Origin: Methanomicrobia archaeon JdFR-19
GTDB lineage: Archaea; Halobacteriota; Methanosarcinia; DSM-18856; Methermicoccaceae
Assembly (NCBI GenBank): GCA_002010075.1
Contig: MTMG01000022.1
Location: forward strand, 1 to 42,459
Reading direction: 5' to 3'
Length of the DNA stretch: 42,459 nucleotides
In this document: positions 7,895-17,454 of the stretch, one piece after another
Numbering within the stretch: the first letter of the stretch is position 1
How the letters are laid out: every line of letters starts with the position of its first letter
The notes under the pieces: model-generated
Told to the model about the DNA's origin: nothing
The model's database searches: none
The model's input: only the letters and a program-made list of their open reading frames with translations
Translations under genes and position numbers: made by a program

Positions 7895-9160
7895 TCAAAG
7901 AAGTCTTTCAGGAATTGTCTGCGTATGTATCAGGTCTGAAAATGTTTCCCTCCTCCTTATGAGTTCTGCCCTCCCATTCTGAACCAGAATCTCAGCACAC
8001 CTTGGCTGTCCGTTGTACTGAGAGCTCATGGCGAATCCATATGCACCTGCATCAAGCACAGCAATCACATCTCCCTTTTCAATCTTTGGCAGTCTTCTGT
8101 CCTTTGCAAGTATGTCTCCGCTCTCGCATATCGGTCCCACTATCATATACGTCTTATCGGGTGGTACATCTGCCTTGTTTGCCACAACCACATGATGATA
8201 TGCATCGTACATCACTGGTCTTATCAGGAGATTGAAACCAGCATCCACAGCCACGAATTTCCCCTTCACGCTGTTCACCCTCGTTAACAGCACAGTGGAA
8301 TCTCCGACCACATACCTCCCCGGTTCAAGTACCAGCTTCGGATATACCCCGTTCTCCTTACACCATTCTTCGAATACTGGAAGGACCGCATCAGCCAATT
8401 CCTGGGGGGTTGGAGCTTTCTTGTCCTTCTCATATGGAATCCCAAGGCCAGAACCCATATCCACAAACTCAAGCTTGATTCCCATGTTCAGAAGTTCCTT
8501 CGCGATGCCAAGCACCTTTTCAAGAGCCTCGGCGAAAGGTGACACTGAGAGTATCTGAGAGCCTATGTGGAAGTGTATTCCCACCGGTACAACACCTGGC
8601 AGTTCAACAGCCCTCTCATACGCATTAACTATCTGCTCTGACGGAATTCCAAATTTCGATGTTCTGAGGCCGGTTGCAATCTTTGGATGGGTTTGGGGAG
8701 ATACATCTGGGTTCACCCTGAACGCAATCCTCACCTCTCTATCCCCTGCTATCGTAGAAAGACTCTCAAGCTCCATCACTGAATCCACTGAAACCATGAC
8801 CCCACTCTCAACTGCTCTCCTCAAATCCTCATCGCTCTTCGAATTCCCATTGAAAAGAATCTTATCTTTCGGAAAGCCAGCAAGCAAAGCCATATAGAGC
8901 TCTCCAGACGAAAAAACATCGGCGCCTGCCCCTTCCTGTGCAATTATTCTCATTATAGCCAGATTTCCATTTGCCTTTACAGCGTATAAAAGTTCAGCGT
9001 TAGGAAATGCCTTCTTTATTGTTCTCAGATTATCTCTTATCCTCTGTTCATGAGTAACATACAGGGGGGTGCCAAACTCTTCTGCAATCTCAACACAATC
9101 AGCCCCCCCTATAAAGAGATGCCCATGCCTGCATTCAAGATGCCCCTCGATTTCGAACAT
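7895..9160 (-). CDS. lysA: Diaminopimelate decarboxylase
   Basis: LysA converts meso-diaminopimelate to lysine, the last step of lysine synthesis. The 421-residue protein has the PLP lysine in YAVKANGN (K62), HIGSQ, EPGRYVVGDS and the CESGD motif of the partner-subunit active site. I chose the ATG at 9160 (MFEIEG) because it aligns with the family N-terminus and has a TATA box 23-36 bp upstream. The open frame further upstream runs into the divergent tRNA-Leu and is not coding. Confidence 0.96.
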   Translation of the reverse strand: MFEIEGHLECRHGHLFIGGADCVEIAEEFGTPLYVTHEQRIRDNLRTIKKAFPNAELLYAVKANGNLAIMRIIAQEGAGADVFSSGELYMALLAGFPKDKILFNGNSKSDEDLRRAVESGVMVSVDSVMELESLSTIAGDREVRIAFRVNPDVSPQTHPKIATGLRTSKFGIPSEQIVNAYERAVELPGVVPVGIHFHIGSQILSVSPFAEALEKVLGIAKELLNMGIKLEFVDMGSGLGIPYEKDKKAPTPQELADAVLPVFEEWCKENGVYPKLVLEPGRYVVGDSTVLLTRVNSVKGKFVAVDAGFNLLIRPVMYDAYHHVVVANKADVPPDKTYMIVGPICESGDILAKDRRLPKIEKGDVIAVLDAGAYGFAMSSQYNGQPRCAEILVQNGRAELIRRRETFSDLIHTQTIPERLL

Positions 9161-9182
9161 GTGATAATGATATGATGAGATG

Positions 9183-9196
9183 TTTTTATATTTAAT
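9183..9196. promoter_or_regulatory. Shared TATA element of lysA (minus) and tRNA-Leu (plus)
   Basis: TTTTTATATTTAAT. It lies 23-36 bp before the lysA ATG on the minus strand and 21-34 bp before the tRNA-Leu 5' end on the plus strand, so one nearly symmetric element can serve both. Confidence 0.5.
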
Positions 9197-9216
9197 TGAT
9201 GTTGATAATAAGATGG

Positions 9217-9298
9217 GCGGGAGTTGCCGAGTGGAAAAGGCGCAGGGTTTAGGTCCCTGTCCCATAGGGGTTCGCAGGTTCGAATCCTGCCTCCCGCA
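9217..9298 (+). tRNA. tRNA-Leu (anticodon UAG)
   Basis: 82-nt class II tRNA with acceptor GCGGGAG / CTCCCGC, discriminator A, a long variable arm and T-loop TTCGAAT. The anticodon loop TTTAGGT gives UAG at 9250-9252, which reads leucine codons CUA/CUN. CCA is not encoded. It does not read the UAG codon. Confidence 0.95.
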
Positions 9299-9410
9299 TG
9301 AACAGGAAAGGTTTTATTTGACTGACTTGATTAACATGCTCACACAGACTCTTCATAATCAATGTTAAATAAGTTTGGTTATTTATAACTTGGTGTTAAT
9401 TTTTAGAAAA

Positions 9411-9420
9411 TTTTTAATAA
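9411..9420 (+). promoter_or_regulatory. TATA box of the CobN-like gene
   Basis: TTTTTAATAA, 23-32 bp before the ATG at 9443, predicting a leaderless mRNA. Confidence 0.45.
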
Positions 9421-9442
9421 TAGTAGTGTAGTATGGGATTTC

Positions 9443-12400
9443 ATGGTGGCACGCAGTTATATCTGTATGCTCATTTTTCTAATGGCAGGGGTGTCTGGCT
9501 TAGTATGTGATTCAGTGCATGGTTCAGAATCTGCACTTGATTTTTCTAACAATTCCACCAACTTTGCATACATCACGGATACCTCTCCTCTCCCCCTTCC
9601 ATCCAACGACACGATAAATGTGAGTGTTTATAACTTGACCGATGTGTTTTCGGGGATGAGTGCAGATATTGTGCTTGTTGATGTGGATGGAAACAACGTC
9701 TCACTTATCCAGAATGCCATAGATAGCGGAAACATCACAGGAGATATTGTACCCCTCACAGAAGATGCAAAATATCTATCAACCGTCGATGATGAAATAC
9801 TGGAAAATGTATCTTCCTACTGGACATACTCCAAAGAGAATCTTAGAAGACTTTTGGTGTATCTCGCTGTTGAACTCGATGGAAGGACTGACTTAAAAGT
9901 TGAGTCTCCTCTCCGAACGTCTATATTGTTGGTAGTACTGCCAAACGCAGACACAATATCAGGTATCATTGATGAGCTTGGTGAGTATGGGGTAGATTGC
10001 AGGTTTGCAAACTTAACAGCTCTCTCGATGGTTGGAAGGAACGAGATGTATGCACAATACGTGATAGACGAGATAGAGAACTTCAACGGAGACATCATAT
10101 TTGAGTACGTTGCCGACAGACAGTATTCCCTATATAAAAACGCCATCGAAGATGCAAGCAATAGAGGTATAAAGGCTCTAGGTATTGGTGGTTTCTCTTC
10201 ACAGCAGATGTATGCCTACAACGTAAACAACTCGTCCACTATTCTAAAAACACTTTTCAGCAGAAGCTCAAAAAGTCCGGGATACTGGAGAACCGTTTTG
10301 CCAGAAAATCTCAAAAGAATGTTCATATACATCGCATGGGCTGTTGATGATAGGACTGACCTCGAGGAGTATGTTAAACCCACAATGGTTGTTCCACCAT
10401 CCGCTCTCTACCATCCAGATGCCCCTTACTGTACCTACATGAACGACTCGTATGACCATCTGTTCCTTTCTTGGGATGATTTCTTCGATTGGTATGTTGA
10501 TAGTGGGCATTACAACCCCGAAGGAAAATGGATTGGCATTGTGATGTATTACAGGGACTATCAGGAAGGCAAGCTCTACACAGAGGATGCCATGATAAGA
10601 ATGCTGGAGGACGATGGTTACAATGCAGTTGCATGTTATGTTCCTTGGGGCAATCCTATAAACACCTTCTTTGTGACAAACAATACATCGAAGGTGGATG
10701 CTATCATTAGTTTCTTGTTCTTCGGGGCAAATGGGCCATGGGAAGTTCTTGACGAGAGTGATGTGCCTGTACTAAAAGCTGTCTCCCTCAGTTATCAGAC
10801 GTATGATGAGTGGCAGAGCAACCCCCATGGTCTTCACGGTCTTGCGATAACATGGAAGGTTGACCAGCCAGAGATGGATGGTGTGATTTGTCCGATTGCC
10901 ACAGAGGCAAGGATGACAGAGGACGACTATATGCGTTATCCTATAAACGATAGACTCAGAAGGATTTTAGGTCAAGCTGAAGCCTACGCAAATCTGAGAC
11001 ATGTGCCAAACTCTGAAAAGAGAGTGGCAATCATATACTTCAACCATCCCCCTGGAAAACAGGATATTGGAGCGAGTTATCTCAACCTCTTCGAGTCTCT
11101 CGAAAATGTGCTGAGTGCTCTGAATTCATCAGGATATGATGTGAAGCCAATGAACTCAACCGAACTCCAAAACACGATATTGGTATATGGACGTAATGTA
11201 GGTTCATGGGCTCCAGGCGAGTTGGAGGAGTTGGCTGACCGGGTTATATTATTGGATGCATCTCTGTACGAGAGATGGTTCTCTGAGCTTCCTCAAGAGG
11301 TACAGGAGGAAGTAATCAATGTATGGGGACAACCTCCCGGCGATATGATGGTTGTTGAAAGAGATGACAGGAAATACATTCTAATTCCAGCCATTCAGCT
11401 TGGGAATGTGCTTCTTGCACCACAACCCGCAAGGGGATGGGAAGAAGACCTCGGGCGCCTCTATCATGACCTGACGATTCCACCCCCCCATCAGTACATA
11501 GCGTTTTATCTCTGGCTACAGAAATCGCCAGATGAGGGGGGATTTGGGGCTCATGCTGTTGTACATATGGGGAGACATGGAACGCTTGAGTGGTTGCCTG
11601 GCAAGATGGTGTGTTTGAATGAGACAAGCTATCCAGATTTGTTGTTGGGCAACATCCCTGACATTTATCCATACATAGTTGATGGAGGTGGGGAGGGGAT
11701 ACAGGCAAAGAGGAGAGGATATGCAACGTTGATTAGTCATCTCACCCCACCAATCGCACACAGCGGTCTATACGGCGAGCTTCAGAACCTCAAGTACAAT
11801 CTTGAACGATATCAACACTACAAAGAAATCGGTTATGCAGAAGGCATGAATCAAACAAGACAGTCAATAATAGAAGTGGTATCTGATATGCATCTTGGCG
11901 AAGAGTTGAACCTCACACTGACAAACAATACGTTCGAGGACGATGTGGAGAGAATTGTGGAATACATAGAGAATATAGCATCTGAGACAATACCCTACGG
12001 AACACACACCCTTGGCGTTGGACCCACTGGAGAGAGAGCTGCAATGTTCATAGAAACCATGTATACAACCGAGCTGATGAATCTTTCATACACACTTCTA
12101 AATATAAGTGAGGTAAGTGAGTTGGAGGGTCTTGAAAATCGTTCAAAGGCTGAGAACATGTCCAAATGGCTTGCAGAGGAGATCGTGAATTGTAGCACTT
12201 TTGAGCAGTTCAAGAATTCTGTTGAGCAAAAGATTAACAAGTCCATTGATGATGAGCTTCTCAACAGTACAATCAGCAATACATTTGAGAACTGCAAGGA
12301 AACCCTTGCTCTGCTCAATGCTTCGGGCGAACTCGAGAATCTGATACAGGCTCTTGATGGGAGATATGTACCACCAAGTGAACAGGGCGACCCTGTACAG

Positions 12401-14107
12401 AATCCTACGGTTCTTCCAACTGGCAGAAACTTCTATGGATTCAATTCTAAGAAGGTACCAGACCCAACAACATGGGAGATTGGTAAGAAGCTTGCAGACC
12501 AGATGCTTGTTGATTATTATAAAGAACATGGGTATTTCCCAGAGAAGATTGCAGTCACGATGTGGTCTGTTGAGACAATGAGACACTATGGTGTGATGGA
12601 GTCGATGGTTCTGAGATTATTAGGGGTTGAGCCAGACTTCAGATATTCACGGGGGGTGTTCAGGAAGGTAGGAAACGACAGAGTAATTGTCACACCCTTG
12701 GATGAGTTGACGGTTGAGATAAACGGTTCCATCGTTAAAAGACCGAGGATTGATGTGGTGATAACTACTTCTGGTCTCTACAGGGACACACTTCAATACC
12801 AGATGAGATTATTGGATGTTGCAATCAGAACTGTTGCAGAGCTAAACGAGAGTGATAACTATGTGTGGAAGCACTCTCTCGAAATATACGATGAGCTGAT
12901 GAATCTCAACGAGAGTGTTCAGCAGGGTATAATGGATGCATATTTGGGCATCAATCCATCCTTTTCTGGAAACTTCAGCGAGCTTGCACTCACACTTTCA
13001 AAACTGAGAATATTTGCTCCACCTCCAGGTGGGTACGGGGTTGGTATTGAGAAGGTGATCGAGGCTGGGGGAGACTGGGACTCACAGACCGCAGGTGAGG
13101 AAATAGGAGAACTCTACATCTTCAGGATGGCAAACCTCTACACAACAGATGAAGAGGGTGCTGTAAAGTATCTGGGCAACTATTACGAGTTATTTGAGGA
13201 TAACTTGGCTGATACAGAAATCGTTTTCAACAGCCGTTCGACCAGTTTATATGGTGTGCTTGATAACGATGACTTCTTCCAGTATGTTGGTGGTCTCTCA
13301 CTCGCCATTTCATATGTCTCTCAACCTCCTGAAATAAAGGTGGTGAATCTGAGGGGGGAGCCAAAAGTTGAGAGTCTTCAACAGTTCCTCGCAAGAGAAC
13401 TGAGGGCAAGAGCACTCAATCCTCTGTATCTGGAGGGGATGGTTGCATCTGGTTATTCTGGCCTGAAGGAGGTTGCAGAACTTCTGGATAACTTCTGGGG
13501 CTGGCAAGTCACCACCCCCACAATCATACAAGACTACATGTGGGAAGACCTCTATCAGACGATTATACAGGACAAGTACAACCTCGGTCTTAAAGATGCT
13601 TTTGAGCAGAACCCCTATGCCTATCAATCCATAACCGCAAGGATGCTTGAAGCAATCAGGAAGGGATATTGGTCTCCATCTGACAGTGTGAAGACTGAGC
13701 TGGTGAATGAGTATATGAAATCGGTTGTGAACAGCGGTATAGCTTGTTGCCATCACACATGTGGAAACATCAGGCTGAACGAGTATATACAGGGAATGTT
13801 GTCCCTGCCAGGGGTGGATGTAAGTCTCTACACACAGTATTTAGAGGTGCTGAAGGATGCTACTGAGGTTGAGGTTGCTTCACAAGTGCAAGTTTCAGAT
13901 GTATCTGAATACGAGTACAATACCACCACCACAGTGCCGGGTGTGAGTGAAAATGCTGTGAGAGGATATGAGATGACAGAGGAGAGTGTGAAGATTCCTG
14001 AGAAGATACCCCTATCATCATCATCGATTCCATTGGAGGGAATGTTGCTCGTGGTTGGGGTGAGTAGCATATTCGCAATGGGATATTTACTGAGAGGGAG
14101 AATATGA
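9443..14107 (+). CDS. Extracytoplasmic, membrane-anchored CobN/magnesium-chelatase H-like protein
   Basis: A 1554-residue CobN/BchH-family protein. An N-terminal signal sequence (hydrophobic to about residue 25) and a single C-terminal membrane helix (about 1530-1550, followed by RGRI) place the body outside the membrane. The family signature MGRHGTLEWLPGK is near residues 707-720. Two N-terminal segments are internally repeated: YW..(S/P)ENL(R/K)R with DRTDL/GRTDL near 125-150 and 279-306. There are many Asn-X-Ser/Thr sites. Cytoplasmic CobN inserts cobalt into hydrogenobyrinate; exported paralogues are known in methanogens but their role is not. No cobS or cobT-like partner is visible here. 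Chelation, porphyrinoid or metal capture at the surface is inference. Confidence 0.9.
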   Translation: MVARSYICMLIFLMAGVSGLVCDSVHGSESALDFSNNSTNFAYITDTSPLPLPSNDTINVSVYNLTDVFSGMSADIVLVDVDGNNVSLIQNAIDSGNITGDIVPLTEDAKYLSTVDDEILENVSSYWTYSKENLRRLLVYLAVELDGRTDLKVESPLRTSILLVVLPNADTISGIIDELGEYGVDCRFANLTALSMVGRNEMYAQYVIDEIENFNGDIIFEYVADRQYSLYKNAIEDASNRGIKALGIGGFSSQQMYAYNVNNSSTILKTLFSRSSKSPGYWRTVLPENLKRMFIYIAWAVDDRTDLEEYVKPTMVVPPSALYHPDAPYCTYMNDSYDHLFLSWDDFFDWYVDSGHYNPEGKWIGIVMYYRDYQEGKLYTEDAMIRMLEDDGYNAVACYVPWGNPINTFFVTNNTSKVDAIISFLFFGANGPWEVLDESDVPVLKAVSLSYQTYDEWQSNPHGLHGLAITWKVDQPEMDGVICPIATEARMTEDDYMRYPINDRLRRILGQAEAYANLRHVPNSEKRVAIIYFNHPPGKQDIGASYLNLFESLENVLSALNSSGYDVKPMNSTELQNTILVYGRNVGSWAPGELEELADRVILLDASLYERWFSELPQEVQEEVINVWGQPPGDMMVVERDDRKYILIPAIQLGNVLLAPQPARGWEEDLGRLYHDLTIPPPHQYIAFYLWLQKSPDEGGFGAHAVVHMGRHGTLEWLPGKMVCLNETSYPDLLLGNIPDIYPYIVDGGGEGIQAKRRGYATLISHLTPPIAHSGLYGELQNLKYNLERYQHYKEIGYAEGMNQTRQSIIEVVSDMHLGEELNLTLTNNTFEDDVERIVEYIENIASETIPYGTHTLGVGPTGERAAMFIETMYTTELMNLSYTLLNISEVSELEGLENRSKAENMSKWLAEEIVNCSTFEQFKNSVEQKINKSIDDELLNSTISNTFENCKETLALLNASGELENLIQALDGRYVPPSEQGDPVQNPTVLPTGRNFYGFNSKKVPDPTTWEIGKKLADQMLVDYYKEHGYFPEKIAVTMWSVETMRHYGVMESMVLRLLGVEPDFRYSRGVFRKVGNDRVIVTPLDELTVEINGSIVKRPRIDVVITTSGLYRDTLQYQMRLLDVAIRTVAELNESDNYVWKHSLEIYDELMNLNESVQQGIMDAYLGINPSFSGNFSELALTLSKLRIFAPPPGGYGVGIEKVIEAGGDWDSQTAGEEIGELYIFRMANLYTTDEEGAVKYLGNYYELFEDNLADTEIVFNSRSTSLYGVLDNDDFFQYVGGLSLAISYVSQPPEIKVVNLRGEPKVESLQQFLARELRARALNPLYLEGMVASGYSGLKEVAELLDNFWGWQVTTPTIIQDYMWEDLYQTIIQDKYNLGLKDAFEQNPYAYQSITARMLEAIRKGYWSPSDSVKTELVNEYMKSVVNSGIACCHHTCGNIRLNEYIQGMLSLPGVDVSLYTQYLEVLKDATEVEVASQVQVSDVSEYEYNTTTTVPGVSENAVRGYEMTEESVKIPEKIPLSSSSIPLEGMLLVVGVSSIFAMGYLLRGRI

Positions 14108-14142
14108 AAAGATTAAAATTATTTTTTAATTTTTAATTTAGC

Positions 14143-15474
14143 ATGTCAGATTTGGATGTTATCAACCCATCCAACGAACAGATAATAACAAGGGTTGAAT
14201 GTGCGACAAAGGATGATGTGAAAAGGATAATCGACGAGGCAAGAGAGTTCTTTGATAATTGCAGGTGGACTGCCAAAGAAAGAAGCAAAATACTCCTCAG
14301 CGTTTCGCATCTCGTAAAAAGACATTCTGAAGAACTTGCAACCCTCGAATCTCTGAATACCGGAATGCCCTTAAAAGAAGCAAGAAAGAGGGTAGAAAGC
14401 TGTAGGAAGTTTCTAAACTACTATGCACGACTTTCATTACTTCCCGATGAAGAGGACGATATAAGATACGAGCCGGTTGGAGTAGTTGGGGCAATAGTGC
14501 CATGGAACTTTCCTCTCCTCATGGCTGTGTGGAAAGTAGCACCATCTCTCGCAGCTGGAAATGCAACCGTCTTAAAACCATCCTCTCATACACCACTCAC
14601 ATCTCTGAAGTTGGTGGAGTTGTTCGAAAAAGCAGGATGTCCGAAAGGTGCTTTAAATGTGATTATCGGGGGGGCAACGGTGGGGAGAGAATTATGCTCT
14701 TCTAAGAACGTAGATAGGATATCATTCACAGGCTCAACAGAAACTGCCAAAGAAATTGTAAAACTCTCATCATCGAACCTGAAGAAACTAACGCTGGAGT
14801 GTGGTGGGAAGTGTGCTTAGATAGTGTTGAACGATGCTGACATCGGCAAGGTGATAGAGGGAGTGATGTTTGCATCGTTCTTCAACACGGGACAGGTGTG
14901 TACTGCTGCTTCACGACTTCTCGTCCCTTCGGAGCTCCATGACAGGATTGCAAAGGAGGTTGGGGAGAGAGCATCAAAATTAAGGTTGGGAGATCCATTC
15001 TCAGACCCGGATCTGGGGCCATTGACAACCAGAGACCAGTTGGAAAAGGTTTCATACTATTCGAGTCTGGGAAGGGATGAAGGAGCTAATCTGGAATGTG
15101 GTGGGTATTAGAAAAAGGAAAAAGGATTTTTCTTCCCGCCCACCGTATTCTCAAATGTAGAGCCTGAGATGAGGATTGCGCAAGAGGAGATATTCGGACC
15201 GGTGCTGTGCATCATCCCGTACGAAGGAGTGGACGAGGCTGTTGAAATCGCAAATGGAACACCCTATGGACTTGCTGCAGGTGTATGCTCAACCAACATC
15301 AAAAAAGCGATGGATGTTGCGAGAAGGTTGAGATGTGGGAGGGTTTGGATAAACACATACCACCTATTTCCACCTGAAGCACCATTTGGTGGATATAAGG
15401 AGAGTGGTATAGGAAGGGAACATGGCATAGTCGGATTTAGAGAGTATCAAGAGATAAAGCACATAATGAAGTGA
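14143..15474 (+). CDS. NAD(P)-dependent aldehyde dehydrogenase with two in-frame TAG codons
   Basis: One 443-residue frame ending at TGA, interrupted only by TAG at residues 226 (14818-14820) and 323 (15109-15111). Family landmarks before the first TAG are VPWNFP, KPSSHTPL, FTGSTETAK and LECGGK with the general-base Glu. The catalytic Cys in NTGQVCTA (residue 253) lies between the TAGs. QEEIFGPVL, GLAAGV and PFGGYKESGIGREHG follow the second. The first TAG falls where most homologues have the Asn or Pro of GGKSPN; the second is in the variable loop before the PTVF segment. Termination at the first TAG would remove the nucleophile. I interpret both as sense codons (probably pyrrolysine). Substrate unknown. 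Confidence 0.88.
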
Positions 15475-15515
15475 TAGGGTAATTGAGGGGTCTTTTTTCA
15501 TCTTCTCTCACAACT

Positions 15516-15525
15516 CTTTTAAATT
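15516..15525 (+). promoter_or_regulatory. TATA box of argS
   Basis: CTTTTAAATT, 21-30 bp before a GTG at 15546. The spacing supports a leaderless GTG start and removes the 21 poorly conserved codons of the longer reading frame. Confidence 0.5.
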
Positions 15526-15545
15526 GGAAAATACAAGATGGTGCC

Positions 15546-17261
15546 GTGTATCTTGAAGTAAAGAGGACTCTAGCAGAGAAGCTGGCAGATATTGTATATG
15601 TGATTACAGGGGAGAGACTCGAGGAGACAATACTCAGGGACTTATCTCCATCTGAGTATGGGGACATATCAACAACCATTGCGTTTAAGCTGGCAAAGAC
15701 CCTCAAAAAGAAACCGATTGAGATTGCCGAATCCATCGAAAAGGAGATTTCTGACTTTGTGAGCTGTTATCCCTACATAGAAAGAATAGACAGAATTGGT
15801 CCCTATCTGAATTTCCATCTCTCCCATGCATACTGCATTGAGATCCTTTCAAGAGCTTTGAAGGAAGGGTGTGAATACAGAAAGGGATTCCTTGGTGAGA
15901 GGGGCAAGGTGATAATAGAACACACATCTGCAAACCCAGATGGTCCTCTTCACATAGGGCATGTAAGGAACTCCGTCATCGGGGACACTCTCTCAAGAAT
16001 ATTCAGATGGGCTGGTTTTGATGTCGAGACACAGTATTATGTGAACGATATGGGAAGACAGATAGCAACTGTTGTCTGGGGTTTGACTCGTTCAGAATTA
16101 AAAATCGAGAACAATATGAAACCAGACCATGCGATTGCAAAAGTGTATATCGAGGCAAACAGAGCTCTCAACAAAGAGGAAGTTGATGAAATCATGAGAA
16201 GAGTGGAGGGGGGAGATAGAGAACTCTTCAGCAAGGTCAGATATGTCGTAGATATGGCTCTGGATGGAATATCAGAGACTCTCGAGAGAATGAATATCAA
16301 AATAGACAGCTATGTAAGAGAGTCTTCATGTATTGAGTGTGGGGCTGTGGATGAGGTTCTGAAGAGGATTGAACAGCTTGATCAGGCATTCATCGAAGAT
16401 GGGGCTTTGATGCTAAACCTGAGTGAGTTCGGGATTGAGAAGCCTCTTGTTCTCAGGAGGGGGGATGGGACATCATTGTACGCTACTCGCGACATAGCAT
16501 ACCACATATGGAAGGGAAGACGGTGCGATAGAATGATAGACGTTCTTGGCTCAGACCACAAACTCATAGCGAGTCAGATAAGGGTTGTTCTAACTTTGTT
16601 GGGGGAGAAGATACCAGAAGTGGTTGTCTTCGAGTTTGTGACACTTCCAGAAGGTTCGATGAGTACCCGTGAGGGTAAGTACATAAGTGCTGATGAGCTA
16701 ATGGACAAGATGGTGAGTAGAGCAAGAGATGAGGTTGAAAAGAGACATCCAGACATGTCAGAAGACATGAAAAAGAGTATTGCAGAGGGAGTTGGTATAG
16801 GGGCGATGAGATACGACATGGTGAAGATATCTCCTGACAAAAATATGGTGTTCAACTGGGAAGACGCGCTCGACCTTGAAAAACTCGGAGCTCCATTCAT
16901 CCAGTACTCACATGCAAGAGCTTGCTCGATACTCAAAAAAGCGTCTGAGTGTGGATATGACGCTTTACATTGCGATACGAATCCATCGTATCTCAAAGAA
17001 GAATGGGAGATTACCCTCATGAAGAAGATGGGTGAACTTGATTCTGTTCTCGACAGATGTCTGTGGGAACTCAAACCACACCATCTTGCCATATATGGAA
17101 GGGAGCTTGCAGAAGCTTTCAATCTCTTCTATCGCTTCTCCTCTGTACTAAAAGCACCAGCTGGGATAAGGGAGAGCAGACTGTCTCTCGTTCAGGGTGC
17201 AAAGAATGTGCTGTATGTTGTTCTGGATTTACTTGGAATAGAGCCACTGGAAAAGATGTGA
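15546..17261 (+). CDS. argS: Arginyl-tRNA synthetase
   Basis: Class I synthetase, 571 residues. It has an N-terminal tRNA D-loop-binding domain, the HIGH motif as HIGHVRNS, a KMSKS-equivalent in the form MSTREGK (the common ArgS variant) and a C-terminal DALR anticodon domain ending LLGIEPLEKM. I chose the GTG at 15546 because a TATA box precedes it at the usual distance and the sequence from YLEVKRTL on looks like a family N-terminus; the frame is open up to a TTG at 15483. Confidence 0.94.
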   Translation: MYLEVKRTLAEKLADIVYVITGERLEETILRDLSPSEYGDISTTIAFKLAKTLKKKPIEIAESIEKEISDFVSCYPYIERIDRIGPYLNFHLSHAYCIEILSRALKEGCEYRKGFLGERGKVIIEHTSANPDGPLHIGHVRNSVIGDTLSRIFRWAGFDVETQYYVNDMGRQIATVVWGLTRSELKIENNMKPDHAIAKVYIEANRALNKEEVDEIMRRVEGGDRELFSKVRYVVDMALDGISETLERMNIKIDSYVRESSCIECGAVDEVLKRIEQLDQAFIEDGALMLNLSEFGIEKPLVLRRGDGTSLYATRDIAYHIWKGRRCDRMIDVLGSDHKLIASQIRVVLTLLGEKIPEVVVFEFVTLPEGSMSTREGKYISADELMDKMVSRARDEVEKRHPDMSEDMKKSIAEGVGIGAMRYDMVKISPDKNMVFNWEDALDLEKLGAPFIQYSHARACSILKKASECGYDALHCDTNPSYLKEEWEITLMKKMGELDSVLDRCLWELKPHHLAIYGRELAEAFNLFYRFSSVLKAPAGIRESRLSLVQGAKNVLYVVLDLLGIEPLEKM

Positions 17262-17263
17262 AT

Positions 17264-17271
17264 ATTTATAT
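17264..17271 (+). promoter_or_regulatory. TATA box of tRNA-Glu
   Basis: ATTTATAT, 28-35 bp before the tRNA 5' end, directly after the argS stop. Confidence 0.5.
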
Positions 17272-17298
17272 AGATGTGTGAAAGGTATTTCCCTTGGA

Positions 17299-17373
17299 GC
17301 TCCGGTAGTGTAGTCCGGCCAATCATGCGGGACTCTCACTCCCGCGACTGGGGTTCAAATCCCCACCGGAGCA
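17299..17373 (+). tRNA. tRNA-Glu (anticodon CUC)
   Basis: 75-nt tRNA with acceptor GCTCCGG / CCGGAGC, discriminator A, anticodon stem CGGGA / TCCCG with loop CTCTCAC (anticodon CUC) and T-loop TTCAAAT. CCA is not encoded. The sequence is the typical euryarchaeal tRNA-Glu form. Confidence 0.95.
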
Positions 17374-17454
17374 TTTCATTGTACTTTCACAAGATTTTCA
17401 AAAGGAGTTTCTTGTATTTTGCAGAGATCCACTATATCCACACCCGATACTTTG

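Noticed and set aside
9217-9298. tRNA with anticodon UAG as a possible reader of the in-frame UAG codons
   Set aside because: Anticodon UAG pairs with CUA, not UAG. Reading UAG needs anticodon CUA. It is an ordinary tRNA-Leu by its class II structure.
9299-9410. Hidden gene or RNA between tRNA-Leu and the CobN-like gene
   Set aside because: AT-rich sequence with no frame, repeat or stable hairpin I can support. It probably holds only tRNA termination and upstream promoter sequence.
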